64,000 nucleotides of DNA from Pseudomonas sp. JM0905a (GCF_014700075.1 NZ_JACXBU010000006.1:62001-126000), one strand, 5' to 3'; positions 7,996-19,200 are shown, numbered from the stretch's first letter. Notes: generated by a model not told the origin, from the sequence alone. Program-made: numbers and translations.

Positions 7996-9066
7996 TCAGA
8001 TAGCGCTTGCCCCATGGCGGGCGAGCGCCCACTCCACATGCTCGCGCACCAGCGCCGACGGATGTTCGCGGCGCAGCCGCAGGGCCTCCAGCACCGGAAT
8101 GCTCGAAGGCGCATTACCAAGTCCCACGGCCAGGTTGCGCAACCAGCGCTCATAACCTGCGCGGCGCAGGGGTGAGCCTTCGGTGCGGCTGAGGAACTCT
8201 TCCTCGCTCCAGCGGAACAGTTCCGCCAATTCTGCATTGTCCAGGCCATGGCGCGGCCGGAAGTCGCCTTCGCCGGAAGGGCGGGCGAAGCGGTTCCAGG
8301 GACAGACCATCTGACAGTCATCACAGCCGAACACGCGGTTGCCGATCAGCGGACGCAGGTCTTCGGGAATGCTGCCCTTGTACTCGATGGTCAGGTAGGA
8401 AATGCAGCGTCGCGCATCCAGTTGGTAGGAGCCGACGAAAGCGGCAGTCGGGCAGATGTCCAGGCAGGCCGAGCAGCGGCCGCAGTGCTCGCTGCCATGG
8501 GGATCGTCCACCGGCAGCGGAGCGTCGACGAACAGTTCGCCGAGAAAGAAGTAGCTGCCGGCCTTGCGGTTGAGTACCAGGGTGTTCTTGCCGATCCAGC
8601 CGAGGCCCGCCTGCTCGGCGATGGCCTTCTCCAGTACTGGCGCGCTGTCGACGAAGGCGCGGTAGCTGAACGGACCTATGGCCTTCTCGATGCGCTCGGC
8701 CAGGTGTTGCAGGCGTTTGCGGATCAGCTTGTGGTAGTCGCGGCCTAGGGCGTAGCGCGAGACATAGGCCTTCTCCGGTTGCCCCAGCACCTTGGCCATG
8801 CGCGTATCGCCGGGCAGGTAGTCCATGCGCAGGGAGATCACCCGCAGCGTGCCGGGTACCAGTTCGTCCGGGTGAGAACGCTTGCTGCCGTGGGCGGCCA
8901 TGTAGTCCATCTCGCCCTGGTAGCCGGCCTCCAGCCAGCGTTGCAGGTGGCCTTCATGCTCGCCGAGCTCCACGTCGGTGATGCCCACCTGCTGGAAGCC
9001 CAGTTCGCGGCCCCACTCCTTGATGGATTGGGCGAGCGTGGCGAGATCTTGCGTGGAAAGGGTCAT
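7996..9066 (-). CDS. queG: Epoxyqueuosine reductase QueG
   Basis: Cobalamin- and Fe-S-dependent enzyme for the last step of queuosine synthesis in tRNA. 356 residues from the ATG at 9066 (MTLSTQDLATLAQSIKEWG); an upstream extension of 46 codons is low-complexity and unlike the family. Two 4Fe-4S clusters are visible, CGRCSACLDICP and CDDCQMVCPWN. The N-terminal cobalamin region includes SLRMDYLPGD and YALGRDYHKLIRKRL. A HEAT-like C-terminal stretch follows the clusters. It is convergent with orn and divergent from nnr. Confidence 0.95.
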   Translation of the reverse strand: MTLSTQDLATLAQSIKEWGRELGFQQVGITDVELGEHEGHLQRWLEAGYQGEMDYMAAHGSKRSHPDELVPGTLRVISLRMDYLPGDTRMAKVLGQPEKAYVSRYALGRDYHKLIRKRLQHLAERIEKAIGPFSYRAFVDSAPVLEKAIAEQAGLGWIGKNTLVLNRKAGSYFFLGELFVDAPLPVDDPHGSEHCGRCSACLDICPTAAFVGSYQLDARRCISYLTIEYKGSIPEDLRPLIGNRVFGCDDCQMVCPWNRFARPSGEGDFRPRHGLDNAELAELFRWSEEEFLSRTEGSPLRRAGYERWLRNLAVGLGNAPSSIPVLEALRLRREHPSALVREHVEWALARHGASAI

Positions 9067-9134
9067 GCTGGTGCGAGCAACCGGTGTCGAGGTGGATATA
9101 ATTCTGCCAGACCTCGCTGCCGCAACCGAATCCC

Positions 9135-10634
9135 ATGCTTTCTTACCGCGACGACCTGCCCATTTCGCTCCATTCCGCCGCCCAGGTGCGGGACCTCGAT
9201 GCACGCCTCATCGCCGCCGGCACGCCCGGCTTGGAGTTGATGCAGCGTGCTGCCCACGCGACCTGGCGCGCGCTGCGCCGGCGTTGGCCGGAAGCCGGCA
9301 GCCTCAGCGTGCTGGCCGGGCGAGGTAACAATGCCGGCGATGGCTACCTGGTTGCGGCCCTGGCCCAGCGTGCTGGTTGGCAGGTGAAGGTACTGGCCGT
9401 GGGCGCTGCCGATGCGCTGACCGGCGACGCCGCGTTGGCGCGGGATGAGGCCGCCGCCGTGGGCGTCACCATTCAGCCCTGGAGCGAGTGCGCCGTCCTT
9501 GAGGGCGTGGTGGTGGATGCCTTGCTGGGCACTGGGCTGTCCGGTGACGTTCGCGAACCCTATGCCCAGGCTATCCGCCTGCTCAACGCCAGTGGCCTGC
9601 CGGTGCTGGCCGTGGACATCCCATCCGGCGTCTGCGCCGACACCGGTCGCGTGCTTGGCGTGGCGGTGCGTGCGGACCTGACGGTGACCTTCATCGGACT
9701 CAAGCTGGGCCTGTTCACCGCCGATGCTCCGAGCCAGGTGGGCGAGCTGGTATTCGACGATCTGCAGGCCGATCCCGCGCTGGTCGCGGTGACGCCCCGT
9801 ATCGCCGAACGTATGGCGGCCGGCAGCCTGAGACGCCTGGCGCCGCGTCCGCGCACCGCGCACAAAGGGCAGTTCGGCCACCTGCTGGTGGTCGGTGGCG
9901 ACCGTGGGCTGGGCGGCGCGGCGCTGCTGGCGGCGGAGAGTGCGCTGCGAAGCGGGGCCGGGCTGGTGTCGCTGGCGACCCGGCCGGAGCACGTGATGGC
10001 CGCGCTGTCGCGGCGTCCGGAAGTGATGTGTACCGGCGTGAGTTCGGCCAACCAGCTGTTGGCCCTGGCGGACCGGGCTGATGTGGTGGTGGCGGGGCCT
10101 GGCCTGGGGCAGGACGCCTGGGGGCGCAGCCTGCTCAGCGTCCTCGCAGGCCTGGAATCGTTCCAGGTGTGGGACGCCGATGCGCTCAATCTGCTGGCGG
10201 GCGAGCACGTCTGCCTGCCTGCGGGCAGCGTGATCACGCCTCATCCGGGCGAGGCCGCGCGTCTGCTGGGAATTTCCACGGCCGAGGTTCAGGCCGACCG
10301 GTCGCGCGCGGTGCTGGCGCTGGCGCAAAAATTCGATTCCGTCGTCCTGCTCAAGGGCGCCGGCAGTCTGGTGGCGGCCCCCGATGGCCGTCTCGCACTC
10401 TGTGATCGTGGCCATCCGGTCATGGCCGGGGCCGGGCTCGGCGATGTGCTCGCCGGGTTGATAGGTGCCTTGCTCGCCCAGGGGATGGACGCCTACTCGG
10501 CCACCTGCCTGGCCGTTTGGCTGCACGCCTGCGCGGGCGAGAGCCTGGCCCGGGGCGGCCGGGGTCTGGCAGCCAGTGATCTCATTCCGACCATTCGTCA
10601 GTTGCTCGAGGAGTTTGCGCCGTGCCTGAAGTGA
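9135..10634 (+). CDS. nnr: Bifunctional NAD(P)H-hydrate epimerase / dehydratase
   Basis: Repairs hydrated NADH/NADPH. 499 residues with two domains. The N-terminal YjeF epimerase domain (about 1-215) shows GRGNNAGDGYLVA, DALLGTGLSGDVREPY and DIPSGVCADTG. The C-terminal ribokinase-like ADP-dependent dehydratase domain (about 225-495) shows KGQFGHLLVVGGDRGLGGAA, ITPHPGEAARLLG, VLLKGAGSLVA and GNxGM-like PVMAGAGLGDVLAG. It is divergent from queG and overlaps tsaE by 13 bp. No clear SD precedes the ATG. Confidence 0.96.
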   Translation: MLSYRDDLPISLHSAAQVRDLDARLIAAGTPGLELMQRAAHATWRALRRRWPEAGSLSVLAGRGNNAGDGYLVAALAQRAGWQVKVLAVGAADALTGDAALARDEAAAVGVTIQPWSECAVLEGVVVDALLGTGLSGDVREPYAQAIRLLNASGLPVLAVDIPSGVCADTGRVLGVAVRADLTVTFIGLKLGLFTADAPSQVGELVFDDLQADPALVAVTPRIAERMAAGSLRRLAPRPRTAHKGQFGHLLVVGGDRGLGGAALLAAESALRSGAGLVSLATRPEHVMAALSRRPEVMCTGVSSANQLLALADRADVVVAGPGLGQDAWGRSLLSVLAGLESFQVWDADALNLLAGEHVCLPAGSVITPHPGEAARLLGISTAEVQADRSRAVLALAQKFDSVVLLKGAGSLVAAPDGRLALCDRGHPVMAGAGLGDVLAGLIGALLAQGMDAYSATCLAVWLHACAGESLARGGRGLAASDLIPTIRQLLEEFAPCLK

Positions 10635-11089
10635 TCCTGTATGCCGAAGGCGAGGACGCCATGATGGCCCTCGGCGCCCGTCTGGCGACCCTGACCGAAG
10701 GGCGCGGCATTCTCTATCTGCACGGGGATCTTGGAGCGGGCAAGACTACGCTATCTCGCGGCCTCCTGCGGGGGTTGGGCCATGCCGGTGCGGTGAAAAG
10801 CCCTACCTTCACCCTGGTCGAGCCTTATGAAATAGGTGACAAGCGCGCCTTCCATTTCGATCTATACCGTCTGGCCGACCCGGAAGAACTGGAATTTCTG
10901 GGCATCCGCGACTACTTCGAAGGCGACGCGTTGTGCCTGATCGAGTGGCCCCAGCGGGGCGCCGGCATTTTGCCAAAGGCCGACCTGGACATTAACATTA
11001 CGCCGCAAGCGGGCGGCCGTTCGCTGCGTTTTTCGCCACATACCAAACGTGGCGAAGCATGGTGTGCCGCCCTGGCCATGGGAGCATGA
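10622..11089 (+). CDS. tsaE: tRNA threonylcarbamoyladenosine biosynthesis protein TsaE
   Basis: ATPase partner of TsaB/TsaD in t6A37 synthesis. 155 residues. Walker A is in HGDLGAGKTTLSRGLLRGLG, and SPTFTLVEPY, FHFDLYRLADPEELEFLG and LIEWPQRG follow, all hallmarks of the YjeE family. The GTG start (10622) lies within the end of nnr and the stop overlaps the amiB start in an ATGA, so nnr-tsaE-amiB-mutL form a tightly coupled unit. Confidence 0.95.
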   Translation: MPEVILYAEGEDAMMALGARLATLTEGRGILYLHGDLGAGKTTLSRGLLRGLGHAGAVKSPTFTLVEPYEIGDKRAFHFDLYRLADPEELEFLGIRDYFEGDALCLIEWPQRGAGILPKADLDINITPQAGGRSLRFSPHTKRGEAWCAALAMGA

Positions 11090-12534
11090 AAACAAAGATG
11101 GGGTGGGGTATGCGCTCGCGCGCACTGTTTGCCGGGATTGGGGTTCTACTTGCGGCGTTCGCCGCTGATGTCCTGGCTGCCGCAGAGGTTCGCGGTGTGC
11201 GATTGTGGCGCGCGCCTGACAACACCCGTCTGGTCTTCGACCTGTCCGGGCCGGTACAGCATTCCGTCTTCACCCTGACGGCTCCGAACCGCATCGTCAT
11301 CGATATCAACGGCGCCCAGCTGGCTACCAAGCTGGAGCAGTTGTCCCTCAGCAACACCCCGATCACCAGTGTCCGCTCCGCCCAGCGCAGTCCTACCGAC
11401 TTGCGCGTGGTGATCGACGTGTCGTCCGCCGTGACGCCGAAGAGCTTCTCCCTGGCGCCCAACCAGCAGTATGGCAACCGCCTGGTGGTGGACCTGTTCG
11501 ACCCGGAAGCAAGCGCCAGCGAAGCCAGTGCGTCCCAGGTGGCCACTGCGCCGAGCACGCCACAACCGCCGGTGACGCCGACCCAGCCGGCGCCCAGCAA
11601 GCTGCCGCCGGTGCCGGGCGGCAAGCGTGACATCGTGGTCGCCATCGACGCCGGCCACGGCGGTGAAGACCCGGGAGCCCTCGGGCCCAAGGGACAGCAC
11701 GAGAAGAACGTGACCCTGGCCATCGCCAAGGAGTTGCAGCGCCAGATCAGCCAGGAGAAGGGCTTCCGTGGCGAGTTGGTGCGTACCGGCGACTACTTCA
11801 TCCCGTTGCGCAAGCGCACCGAAATCGCCCGCAAGAAGGGTGCCGACCTGTTCGTTTCCATCCACGCCGATGCCGCGCCAAGTCGCAGCGCGTTCGGTGC
11901 CTCGGTCTTCGCCCTGTCAGATCGCGGTGCCACCTCGGAAACTGCGCGCTGGCTGGCTGATAACGAAAACCGCTCCGACCTGATTGGCGGAGATGGCAGT
12001 GTCAGCCTTGACGACAAGGACCGCATGCTCGCTGGCGTTCTGCTCGACTTGTCGATGACCGCGACCATGTCCTCCAGCCTCAATGTTGGCCAGAAGGTGC
12101 TGTCCAACGTCAGCAAGGTCACCCCGCTGCATAAGCGCCGGGTGGAGCAGGCCGGCTTCATGGTGCTGAAGTCGCCGGACATTCCCTCGATCCTGGTGGA
12201 GACCGGCTTCATCTCCAACCATAACGAATCGCAGAAGCTTGCCTCGCCGGGCCACCAACAGGCGCTGGCGCGCTCGATCAAGGCTGGCGTGAAGCAATTC
12301 TTCCAGCAGAACCCGCCTCCTGGGACCTACATCGCCTGGCTGCGCGACCAGGGCAAGATCGCCATTGGCCCGCGCGAGCATGTCGTGACCTCCGGCGAGA
12401 GCCTGGCATTGATAGCCCAGCGCTACGAGGTGAGCGTCGCGACACTGCGTAAAGCCAACTCGCTGTCCAGCGACAACGTCAAGGTCGGCCAGGTCCTGAA
12501 CATCCCTGCCGCGACCCTGGCGGCCCAGCCATGA
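11086..12534 (+). CDS. amiB: N-acetylmuramoyl-L-alanine amidase (AmiB type) with LysM
   Basis: Periplasmic zinc amidase that splits septal peptidoglycan during division. Domains: signal peptide (h-region [19 protein letters not shown]), AMIN domain at about 35-130 ([19 protein letters not shown]), a Pro-rich linker at about 145-180, Amidase_3 at about 183-405 ([15 protein letters not shown] with the zinc His, later VSIHADAAP and [10 protein letters not shown] with the catalytic Glu), and one C-terminal LysM ([20 protein letters not shown]...LNIPA). The start at 11086 overlaps the tsaE stop; ATGs at 11098 and 11110 ([10 protein letters not shown], with GGGGTGGGG just upstream) are possible alternatives. 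Confidence 0.93.
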   Translation: MKTKMGWGMRSRALFAGIGVLLAAFAADVLAAAEVRGVRLWRAPDNTRLVFDLSGPVQHSVFTLTAPNRIVIDINGAQLATKLEQLSLSNTPITSVRSAQRSPTDLRVVIDVSSAVTPKSFSLAPNQQYGNRLVVDLFDPEASASEASASQVATAPSTPQPPVTPTQPAPSKLPPVPGGKRDIVVAIDAGHGGEDPGALGPKGQHEKNVTLAIAKELQRQISQEKGFRGELVRTGDYFIPLRKRTEIARKKGADLFVSIHADAAPSRSAFGASVFALSDRGATSETARWLADNENRSDLIGGDGSVSLDDKDRMLAGVLLDLSMTATMSSSLNVGQKVLSNVSKVTPLHKRRVEQAGFMVLKSPDIPSILVETGFISNHNESQKLASPGHQQALARSIKAGVKQFFQQNPPPGTYIAWLRDQGKIAIGPREHVVTSGESLALIAQRYEVSVATLRKANSLSSDNVKVGQVLNIPAATLAAQP

Positions 12535-14408
12535 GCAACCTGCCGCGTATCCAACTGCTCACTCCGCGGCTGGCGAACCAGATCGCCGCCGGTGAGGTGG
12601 TCGAGCGTCCCGCCTCGGTCATCAAGGAACTGTTGGAGAACAGCCTGGATGCTGGCGCCCGACGTATCGACGTCGAAGTGGAGCAGGGTGGCGTCAAGCT
12701 GTTGCGGGTGCGCGACGATGGGGGCGGTATTCCGCCCGAGGACCTGCCGCTGGCCTTGGCGCGTCACGCCACCAGCAAGATTCGCGACCTGGAAGACCTC
12801 GAGCGGGTGATGAGTCTGGGCTTCCGTGGCGAAGCGCTGGCCTCCATCAGTTCCGTTGCGCGCCTGACCATGACCTCGCGTACCGCTGACGCCGACCAGG
12901 CCTGGCAGGTGGAGACAGAAGGTCGTGACATGGAGGCGCGGGTGCAGCCTGCTGCCCACCCCGTCGGTACCTCGGTGGAAGTGCGCGATCTGTTCTTCAA
13001 CACCCCGGCGCGGCGCAAGTTCCTGCGTGCGGAGAAGACCGAATTCGATCACCTGCAGGAAGTCATCAAGCGCCTGGCCCTGGCCCGCTTCGATGTGGCG
13101 TTCCACCTGCGCCACAACGGCAAGACCATCTTCGCCCTCCATGAGGCGCGCGACGCCATTGCCCGCGCCCGCCGCGTCGCCACGGTCTGTGGGCCGGCAT
13201 TCCTGGAGCAGGCTCTGCCCATCGAGGTGGAGCGTAACGGCCTTCATCTCTGGGGCTGGGTTGGCCTGCCGACCTTTTCCCGTAGCCAGGCGGATCTGCA
13301 GTACTTCTATGTGAATGGACGTATGGTGCGCGACAAGCTGGTCGCCCACGCGGTGCGCCAGGCTTATCGCGACGTGCTGTACAACGGTCGGCACCCGACT
13401 TTCGTGCTGTTCTTCGAGGTCGATCCTGCGGTCGTCGACGTCAACGTGCACCCGACCAAGCACGAAGTGCGCTTCCGTGACAGTCGCATGGTCCACGACT
13501 TCCTCTATGGCACCTTGCACCGCGCCTTGGGCGAGGTGCGTCCTGAAGACCAACTGGCTGCGCCGGCTGCCACAGAGGCCGTCGTGCGTCCGACCGGCCT
13601 TGCCGCTGGCGAGTTTGGTCCCCAGGGTGAGATGAGTCTCGCGGCCAATGTGCTGGAACGGCCTGCCGCCGAGCCGACCTGGCGCCCGCTGACAGGGGGC
13701 TACCAGGCGCCGCGTCCGCAACCTGCCGTACCGATCGCCGAGGCCCAGGGCGCCTATCGCGAGTACTTCGCTCCGCTGCCCGCCGCTTCCACATCTGCCG
13801 CGCTGCCGGAAGCCCAGGGCGATGTGCCGCCGCTGGGCTACGCCCTGGCACAGCTCAAGGGCATCTACATCCTGGCGGAGAATGCCCAGGGGCTGGTGCT
13901 GGTAGATATGCACGCGGCCCATGAACGCATCACATACGAGCGGCTGAAGGTCGCCATGGCCAGTGAAGGGCTCAAGGGGCAGCCGTTGCTGGTGCCGGAA
14001 TCCATCGCCGTCAGCCAGCGCGAAGCCGACTGTGCCGAGGAGCACGGCGAGTGGTTCCGCCGCCTGGGTTTCGAATTGCAGCGCTTTGGTCCGGAAACCC
14101 TGGCTATTCGGCAGATTCCGGCTCTCCTGAAGCAGGCCGAGGCCTCGCAATTGGTGCGCGACGTCCTTTCCGATCTATTGGAATACGGCACCAGTGACCG
14201 TATCCAGGCGCACCTGAATGAATTGCTGGGCACCATGGCCTGTCATGGCGCCGTGCGTGCCAATCGCCGACTGACCCAGCCGGAAATGAATGCCTTGCTG
14301 CGTGACATGGAACACACCGAACGCAGCGGCCAGTGCAACCACGGGCGTCCGACCTGGACGCAGCTGGGCATGGATGACCTGGACAAGCTGTTCCTGCGCG
14401 GTCGCTGA
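12531..14408 (+). CDS. mutL: DNA mismatch repair protein MutL
   Basis: GHKL ATPase linking MutS to strand incision. 625 residues. The N-terminal ATPase has [38 protein letters not shown], and [15 protein letters not shown]. The C-terminal dimerisation half carries [12 protein letters not shown], which fits the DQHA-x2-E-x4-E metal-binding motif of endonuclease-type MutL, and ends with CNHGRPTW. This agrees with Pseudomonas lacking MutH and using a nicking MutL. The start overlaps the amiB stop by 4 bp (ATGA). Confidence 0.97.
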   Translation: MSNLPRIQLLTPRLANQIAAGEVVERPASVIKELLENSLDAGARRIDVEVEQGGVKLLRVRDDGGGIPPEDLPLALARHATSKIRDLEDLERVMSLGFRGEALASISSVARLTMTSRTADADQAWQVETEGRDMEARVQPAAHPVGTSVEVRDLFFNTPARRKFLRAEKTEFDHLQEVIKRLALARFDVAFHLRHNGKTIFALHEARDAIARARRVATVCGPAFLEQALPIEVERNGLHLWGWVGLPTFSRSQADLQYFYVNGRMVRDKLVAHAVRQAYRDVLYNGRHPTFVLFFEVDPAVVDVNVHPTKHEVRFRDSRMVHDFLYGTLHRALGEVRPEDQLAAPAATEAVVRPTGLAAGEFGPQGEMSLAANVLERPAAEPTWRPLTGGYQAPRPQPAVPIAEAQGAYREYFAPLPAASTSAALPEAQGDVPPLGYALAQLKGIYILAENAQGLVLVDMHAAHERITYERLKVAMASEGLKGQPLLVPESIAVSQREADCAEEHGEWFRRLGFELQRFGPETLAIRQIPALLKQAEASQLVRDVLSDLLEYGTSDRIQAHLNELLGTMACHGAVRANRRLTQPEMNALLRDMEHTERSGQCNHGRPTWTQLGMDDLDKLFLRGR

Positions 14409-14410
14409 TC

Positions 14411-15385
14411 ATGACTGAACGGCTGCCGCCGGCAATTTTTCTCATGGGGCCCACTGCCGCCGGCAAGACTGACCTGGCGCTGGAGTTGGCGCGGACGCTG
14501 CCTTGCGAATTGATCAGTGTCGATTCGGCATTGATCTACCGCGACATGGACATCGGCACCGCCAAGCCGGACAAGGCCACCCTGGCCGAATTTCCCCATC
14601 GGCTGATCGATATCCGCGATCCGGCCGAAAGTTACTCCGCCGCTGAATTCCGCGCCGATGCCCTGGCTGCCATGGCGGAAATCACGGCCCGGGGGAGGAT
14701 TCCGCTGCTGGTGGGCGGCACCATGCTGTATTACAAGGCGTTGCTGGAGGGGTTGGCGGATATGCCCAGCGCCGACGCCGAGGTGCGCGCCGAACTGGAA
14801 GCGCGTGCCGCCCGCGAAGGCTGGGATGCTCTGCATCGGGAGTTGGCAGCGGTCGATCCGGAGTCTGCCGCGCGTATCCATCCCAACGACCCCCAGCGGC
14901 TGACCCGTGCACTTGAGGTCTACAAGGTCAGCGGGCTCACCATGACCGCCCATCGACAGCGGCAGGCTGCGCAAAATACGGCCGGGAACACGCCAGGAAC
15001 GGCGCATTTGCCGTATACTGTCGCGCACTTGGCCATTGCGCCGGCGAATCGCCAGGTACTGCACGAAAAAATTGCGCAACGTTTTCGCTTGATGCTGGAA
15101 CAGGGCTTTATCGAAGAGGTCGAAGCGCTGCGCCGCAGAAGTGACTTGCATGCGGGACTGCCGTCTATAAGGGCGGTCGGTTATCGCCAAGCCTGGGATT
15201 ACCTGGATGGCGTGCTGACCCGGGACGAGATGGAGGAGCGAGGCATCATCGCCACTCGTCAACTCGCCAAGCGACAGTTCACCTGGTTACGCAGTTGGTC
15301 CGATCTGTACTGGTTGGACAGCCTGGCTTGCGACAATCTGCCGCGCACCTTGAAATACCTGAGGTCGGTCTCCATATTGAGCTGA
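14411..15385 (+). CDS. miaA: tRNA dimethylallyltransferase MiaA
   Basis: Adds the isopentenyl group to A37 of UNN-decoding tRNAs. 324 residues with the P-loop [15 protein letters not shown], the substrate motif [17 protein letters not shown], and [18 protein letters not shown], then [14 protein letters not shown]. The C-terminal part has [14 protein letters not shown] and [13 protein letters not shown]. It starts 2 bp after mutL and runs into hfq, where a 103-bp leader intervenes. Confidence 0.97.
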   Translation: MTERLPPAIFLMGPTAAGKTDLALELARTLPCELISVDSALIYRDMDIGTAKPDKATLAEFPHRLIDIRDPAESYSAAEFRADALAAMAEITARGRIPLLVGGTMLYYKALLEGLADMPSADAEVRAELEARAAREGWDALHRELAAVDPESAARIHPNDPQRLTRALEVYKVSGLTMTAHRQRQAAQNTAGNTPGTAHLPYTVAHLAIAPANRQVLHEKIAQRFRLMLEQGFIEEVEALRRRSDLHAGLPSIRAVGYRQAWDYLDGVLTRDEMEERGIIATRQLAKRQFTWLRSWSDLYWLDSLACDNLPRTLKYLRSVSILS

Positions 15386-15452
15386 GACCTCACCGGTTAC
15401 CGTCTATCCTTGGGGGTAGGGCGGATACCAGTCATCTTTTCTTGTCATTTGA

Positions 15453-15743
<291 letters not shown>

Positions 15744-15755
15744 TAGGAGACTGCT

Positions 15756-17057
15756 TTGTTTTTCGAACGCCCTGGTGGTGGTGAACGGGCCATCCTGGTT
15801 CATCTGGAAGGTCAAGATCCCGAGGCGCGCGAAGACCCGCAGGAATTCCTGGAACTTGCACGTTCGGCCGGTGCGGACACGGTGGCATTCGTCTCCGTTT
15901 CCCGTCACCAGCCAACGGCCAAGTACCTGATCGGCAGCGGCAAAGTTGATGAATTGCATGACCTGGTGAAGGCCGAAAAGGCTGAACTGGTCATCTTCAA
16001 TCACACCCTCACGCCCAGTCAGGAGCGCAACCTCGAGCGCGCCTTCGAGTGCCGGGTGCTTGACCGTACCGGTCTGATTCTCGACATCTTCGCCCAGCGC
16101 GCCCGTACCCATGAGGGCAAGCTGCAAGTCGAACTCGCCCAGCTCAACCATATGAGCACGCGCCTGGTGCGCGGCTGGACTCACCTTGAGCGGCAGAAAG
16201 GTGGTATCGGCCTGCGTGGTCCTGGTGAAACCCAGTTGGAAACCGACCGTCGCTTGCTGCGAATTCGTATTCGCCAGATCAAGCAGCGTCTCGAGAAGGT
16301 GCGCAGTCAGCGCGAGCAGGCCCGTCGTGGCCGCAAGCGCGCGGATATCCCGGCCGTTTCTCTGGTCGGCTATACCAACGCCGGCAAATCCACCCTGTTC
16401 AATGCCCTGACCACGTCCGAGGTCTACGCGGCCGATCAATTGTTCGCGACCCTTGACCCGACCCTGCGCAGGCTCGAGTTGGATGACCTGGGTCCGATCG
16501 TGCTGGCCGACACCGTAGGCTTCATTCGTCACCTGCCGCACAAGCTGGTGGAGGCCTTCCGGGCTACCCTTGAAGAATCTGCCAGCGCTGATCTGTTGCT
16601 GCATGTGATCGACGCCCATGAGCCTGAGCGTATGGCGCAGATCGAGCAGGTGCTGGCGGTGTTGGGCGAAATCGGTGCGGAAGGCCTGCCTATGCTGGAG
16701 GTCTACAACAAGGTCGACCTGCTTGAAAGCGTCGAGCCGCATATCCAGCGCAACGGAGACGGCAAACCCGAACGGGTCTGGTTGTCTGCACGCGACGGCA
16801 GCGGCCTGGAGCTGCTGGAGCAGGCGGTGGCCGAGTTGCTGGGTGAGGACCTGTTCGTGGGTACCCTGCGCCTGCCGCAGCGTTTCGGCCGGTTGCGGGC
16901 TCAGTTCTTTGCCCTTGGCGCGGTGCAGACCGAGGATCACAACGAGGCTGGTGAAATTCTCCTCGCAGTGCGTCTGCCGCGCGTTGAGTTGAATCGATTG
17001 GTCAGTCGCGAAGGCTGGCAGCCGAGCGAGTTTCTAGAGCAACACACTTTGCAATAA
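15756..17057 (+). CDS. hflX: Ribosome-associated GTPase HflX
   Basis: GTPase that splits stalled ribosomes. 433 residues. A TTG start is used, giving MFFERPGGGERAILVHLEG with AGGAGA 5 bp upstream; I prefer it because this N-terminus matches the family. The N-terminal nucleotide-binding domain includes YLIGSGKVDEL, then the Gly-rich linker GGIGLRGPGETQLETDRR. The G domain follows with GYTNAGKSTLFNALT, DTVGFIRHLPH and NKVD. It belongs to the miaA-hfq-hflX-hflK-hflC series. Confidence 0.96.
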   Translation: MFFERPGGGERAILVHLEGQDPEAREDPQEFLELARSAGADTVAFVSVSRHQPTAKYLIGSGKVDELHDLVKAEKAELVIFNHTLTPSQERNLERAFECRVLDRTGLILDIFAQRARTHEGKLQVELAQLNHMSTRLVRGWTHLERQKGGIGLRGPGETQLETDRRLLRIRIRQIKQRLEKVRSQREQARRGRKRADIPAVSLVGYTNAGKSTLFNALTTSEVYAADQLFATLDPTLRRLELDDLGPIVLADTVGFIRHLPHKLVEAFRATLEESASADLLLHVIDAHEPERMAQIEQVLAVLGEIGAEGLPMLEVYNKVDLLESVEPHIQRNGDGKPERVWLSARDGSGLELLEQAVAELLGEDLFVGTLRLPQRFGRLRAQFFALGAVQTEDHNEAGEILLAVRLPRVELNRLVSREGWQPSEFLEQHTLQ

Positions 17058-17153
17058 AGCCCGTTTAGGTGATTTTGCGGCGGGCCGCGGGCTTGGGTAG
17101 CATGGGCGGGCGCGCCGTGGGCGCGTCTTTGCTTTATCAGTATGGAGAGCGCT

Positions 17154-18326
17154 ATGGCTTGGAACGAGCCGGGTGGCAACTCGAATAACCAGGACCCCTG
17201 GGGTGGACGCCGTGGTGGCGACCGCAAAGGGCCACCGGACCTGGACGAGGCCTTCCGCAAGCTGCAGGACAGCCTGAACGGATTGTTCGGCAGCGGCAAG
17301 AAACGTGGCGGCGGCGGCGATGATGGCGGCGGCAGATCGGGCGGTTTCGGCCTGCTCGGCATCGGCCTGGCCCTGCTTGCCGTGGTCTGGCTGTACAGCG
17401 CGGTCTATGTGGTGGACGAGCAGGAGCAGGCCGTGGTGCTGCGCTTCGGCAAGTACTACGAGACTGTCGGCCCCGGCCTGAACATCTACTTCCCGCCGAT
17501 CGATCGCAAGTTCCAGGAGAACGTCACCCGCGAGCGTGCCTACAGCAAGCAGGGGCAGATGCTCACCGAGGACGAGAACATTGTCGAAGTGCCGCTCACC
17601 GTCCAGTACAAGATCAGCAACCTTCAGGACTTCGTGCTGAACGTCGACCAGCCTGAGGTCAGCCTGCAGCACGCCACCGAGAGCGCCCTGCGCCATGTGG
17701 TCGGCTCCACCGAGATGGACCAGGTGCTGACCGAGGGTCGCGAGCTGATGGCCAGTGAGATCAAGGAGCGTCTGCAGCGCTTCCTCGACACCTACCGCAC
17801 CGGTATCACCGTTACCCAGGTCAACGTGCAGAGCGCGGCAGCCCCGCGTGAAGTGCAGGAAGCCTTCGACGACGTGATACGTGCCCGTGAAGACGAACAG
17901 CGCGCCAAGAACCAGGCCGAAGCCTACGCCAACGCCGTGGTGCCCGAGGCTCGTGGCCAGGCCCAGCGCATCATCGAGGACGCCAACGGCTACCGCGATG
18001 AAGTGATAGCCCGCGCCCAGGGTGAGGCCGATCGCTTCAGCAAGCTGCTGGTCGAGTATCACAAGGCGCCGGAAGTCACTCGCCAGCGTCTGTACCTCGA
18101 AACCATGCAGGACGTGCTGGCCAACACCAGCAAGGTGCTGGTTTCCGGCAAGGACGGCCAGAGCAACCTGCTCTACCTGCCGCTGGACAAGATGATCGAT
18201 AACCGTGGCACCAGCCAGGCGCCGGTAGCGCCGGCAGCATCGGCCGCCGCGAGCGGCAGCGACCTCGGATCGCGCGTCGCCACTGACTTGCAGCAGCGCA
18301 ATCTGCGTTCCAGGGAGAGTCGCTGA
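17154..18326 (+). CDS. hflK: FtsH modulator HflK
   Basis: SPFH-domain inner-membrane protein that forms the HflKC cage around FtsH. 390 residues from the ATG at 17154 (MAWNEPGGNSNNQDPWGG) with GGAGAG just upstream; an ATG 12 bp earlier is in frame but has no SD. A Gly-rich cytoplasmic N-terminus is followed by one TM helix at about 63-82 (GLLGIGLALLAVVWLYSAVYV). The SPFH domain follows (EQAVVLRFGKYYETVGPGL) and ends in the coiled coil DVIRAREDEQRAKNQAEAYANAV. It overlaps hflC by one base (TGATG). Confidence 0.96.
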   Translation: MAWNEPGGNSNNQDPWGGRRGGDRKGPPDLDEAFRKLQDSLNGLFGSGKKRGGGGDDGGGRSGGFGLLGIGLALLAVVWLYSAVYVVDEQEQAVVLRFGKYYETVGPGLNIYFPPIDRKFQENVTRERAYSKQGQMLTEDENIVEVPLTVQYKISNLQDFVLNVDQPEVSLQHATESALRHVVGSTEMDQVLTEGRELMASEIKERLQRFLDTYRTGITVTQVNVQSAAAPREVQEAFDDVIRAREDEQRAKNQAEAYANAVVPEARGQAQRIIEDANGYRDEVIARAQGEADRFSKLLVEYHKAPEVTRQRLYLETMQDVLANTSKVLVSGKDGQSNLLYLPLDKMIDNRGTSQAPVAPAASAAASGSDLGSRVATDLQQRNLRSRESR

Positions 18327-19195
18327 TGAGTAATAAATCGCTGTTTGCCCTGATCGGCGGCGTGGTGGTGGCCCTGCTCCTGTGGAGCAGCCTGTACATC
18401 GTGTCGCAGACCGAGAAAGCGGTACTCCTGCAGTTCGGCCGCATCGTCGAGGCTGATGTCCAGCCCGGCATTCACTTCAAGATTCCGTACGTCAACCAGG
18501 TGCGCAAGTTCGACGCGCGTCTGCTGACCCTGGATTCGCCGACCCAGCGCTTCCTCACTCTCGAGAAGAAAGCGGTGATGGTGGATGCCTACGCCAAGTG
18601 GCGCGTGGCTGATGCCGAGCGTTTCTATACCGCGACTTCCGGCATGAAGCAGATTGCCGACGAGCGTCTGTCTCGTCGTCTCGAAGCTGGCCTGCGCGAC
18701 CAGTTCGGCAAGCGCACCCTGCACGAAGTGGTATCCGGTGAGCGCGACGCGCTGATGGCGGACATCACGGCTGCCCTCAACCGCATGGCCAGCAAGGAGC
18801 TGGGCATCGAGGTCGTGGATGTGCGGGTGAAGGCAATCGACCTGCCCAAGGAAGTGAACCGCAGCGTGTTCGAGCGGATGAGCACCGAGCGTGAGCGCGA
18901 AGCCCGCGAGCACCGCGCCAAGGGTTCGGAACTGGCTGAAGGTATTCGTGCCGATGCTGACCGTCAGCGCCGCGTGCTGCTGGCCGAGGCCTATCGCGAA
19001 GCTGAGGAAACTCGCGGTGATGGCGATGCCAAGGCAGCTGCCATCTATGCCAAGGCCTACGGGCAGGACCAGGAGTTCTACGCTTTCCACCGTAGCCTCC
19101 AGGCCTACCGCGAGAGCTTTGCCAACAAGAGCGACGTGATGGTGCTGGATCCCAATAGCGAGTTCTTCCGCTATCTGGACAAGGCCGCACGCTGA
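18326..19195 (+). CDS. hflC: FtsH modulator HflC
   Basis: Partner of HflK. 289 residues: one N-terminal TM helix (FALIGGVVVALLLWSSLYIV), then the SPFH domain with TEKAVLLQFGRIVEADVQPG, and a long C-terminal helix with STEREREAREHRAKGSELAEG and the conserved GDGDAKAAAIYAKAYGQD turn. It starts on the last base of the hflK stop. Two hairpins follow the gene. Confidence 0.96.
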   Translation: MSNKSLFALIGGVVVALLLWSSLYIVSQTEKAVLLQFGRIVEADVQPGIHFKIPYVNQVRKFDARLLTLDSPTQRFLTLEKKAVMVDAYAKWRVADAERFYTATSGMKQIADERLSRRLEAGLRDQFGKRTLHEVVSGERDALMADITAALNRMASKELGIEVVDVRVKAIDLPKEVNRSVFERMSTEREREAREHRAKGSELAEGIRADADRQRRVLLAEAYREAEETRGDGDAKAAAIYAKAYGQDQEFYAFHRSLQAYRESFANKSDVMVLDPNSEFFRYLDKAAR

Positions 19196-19200
19196 CGCAA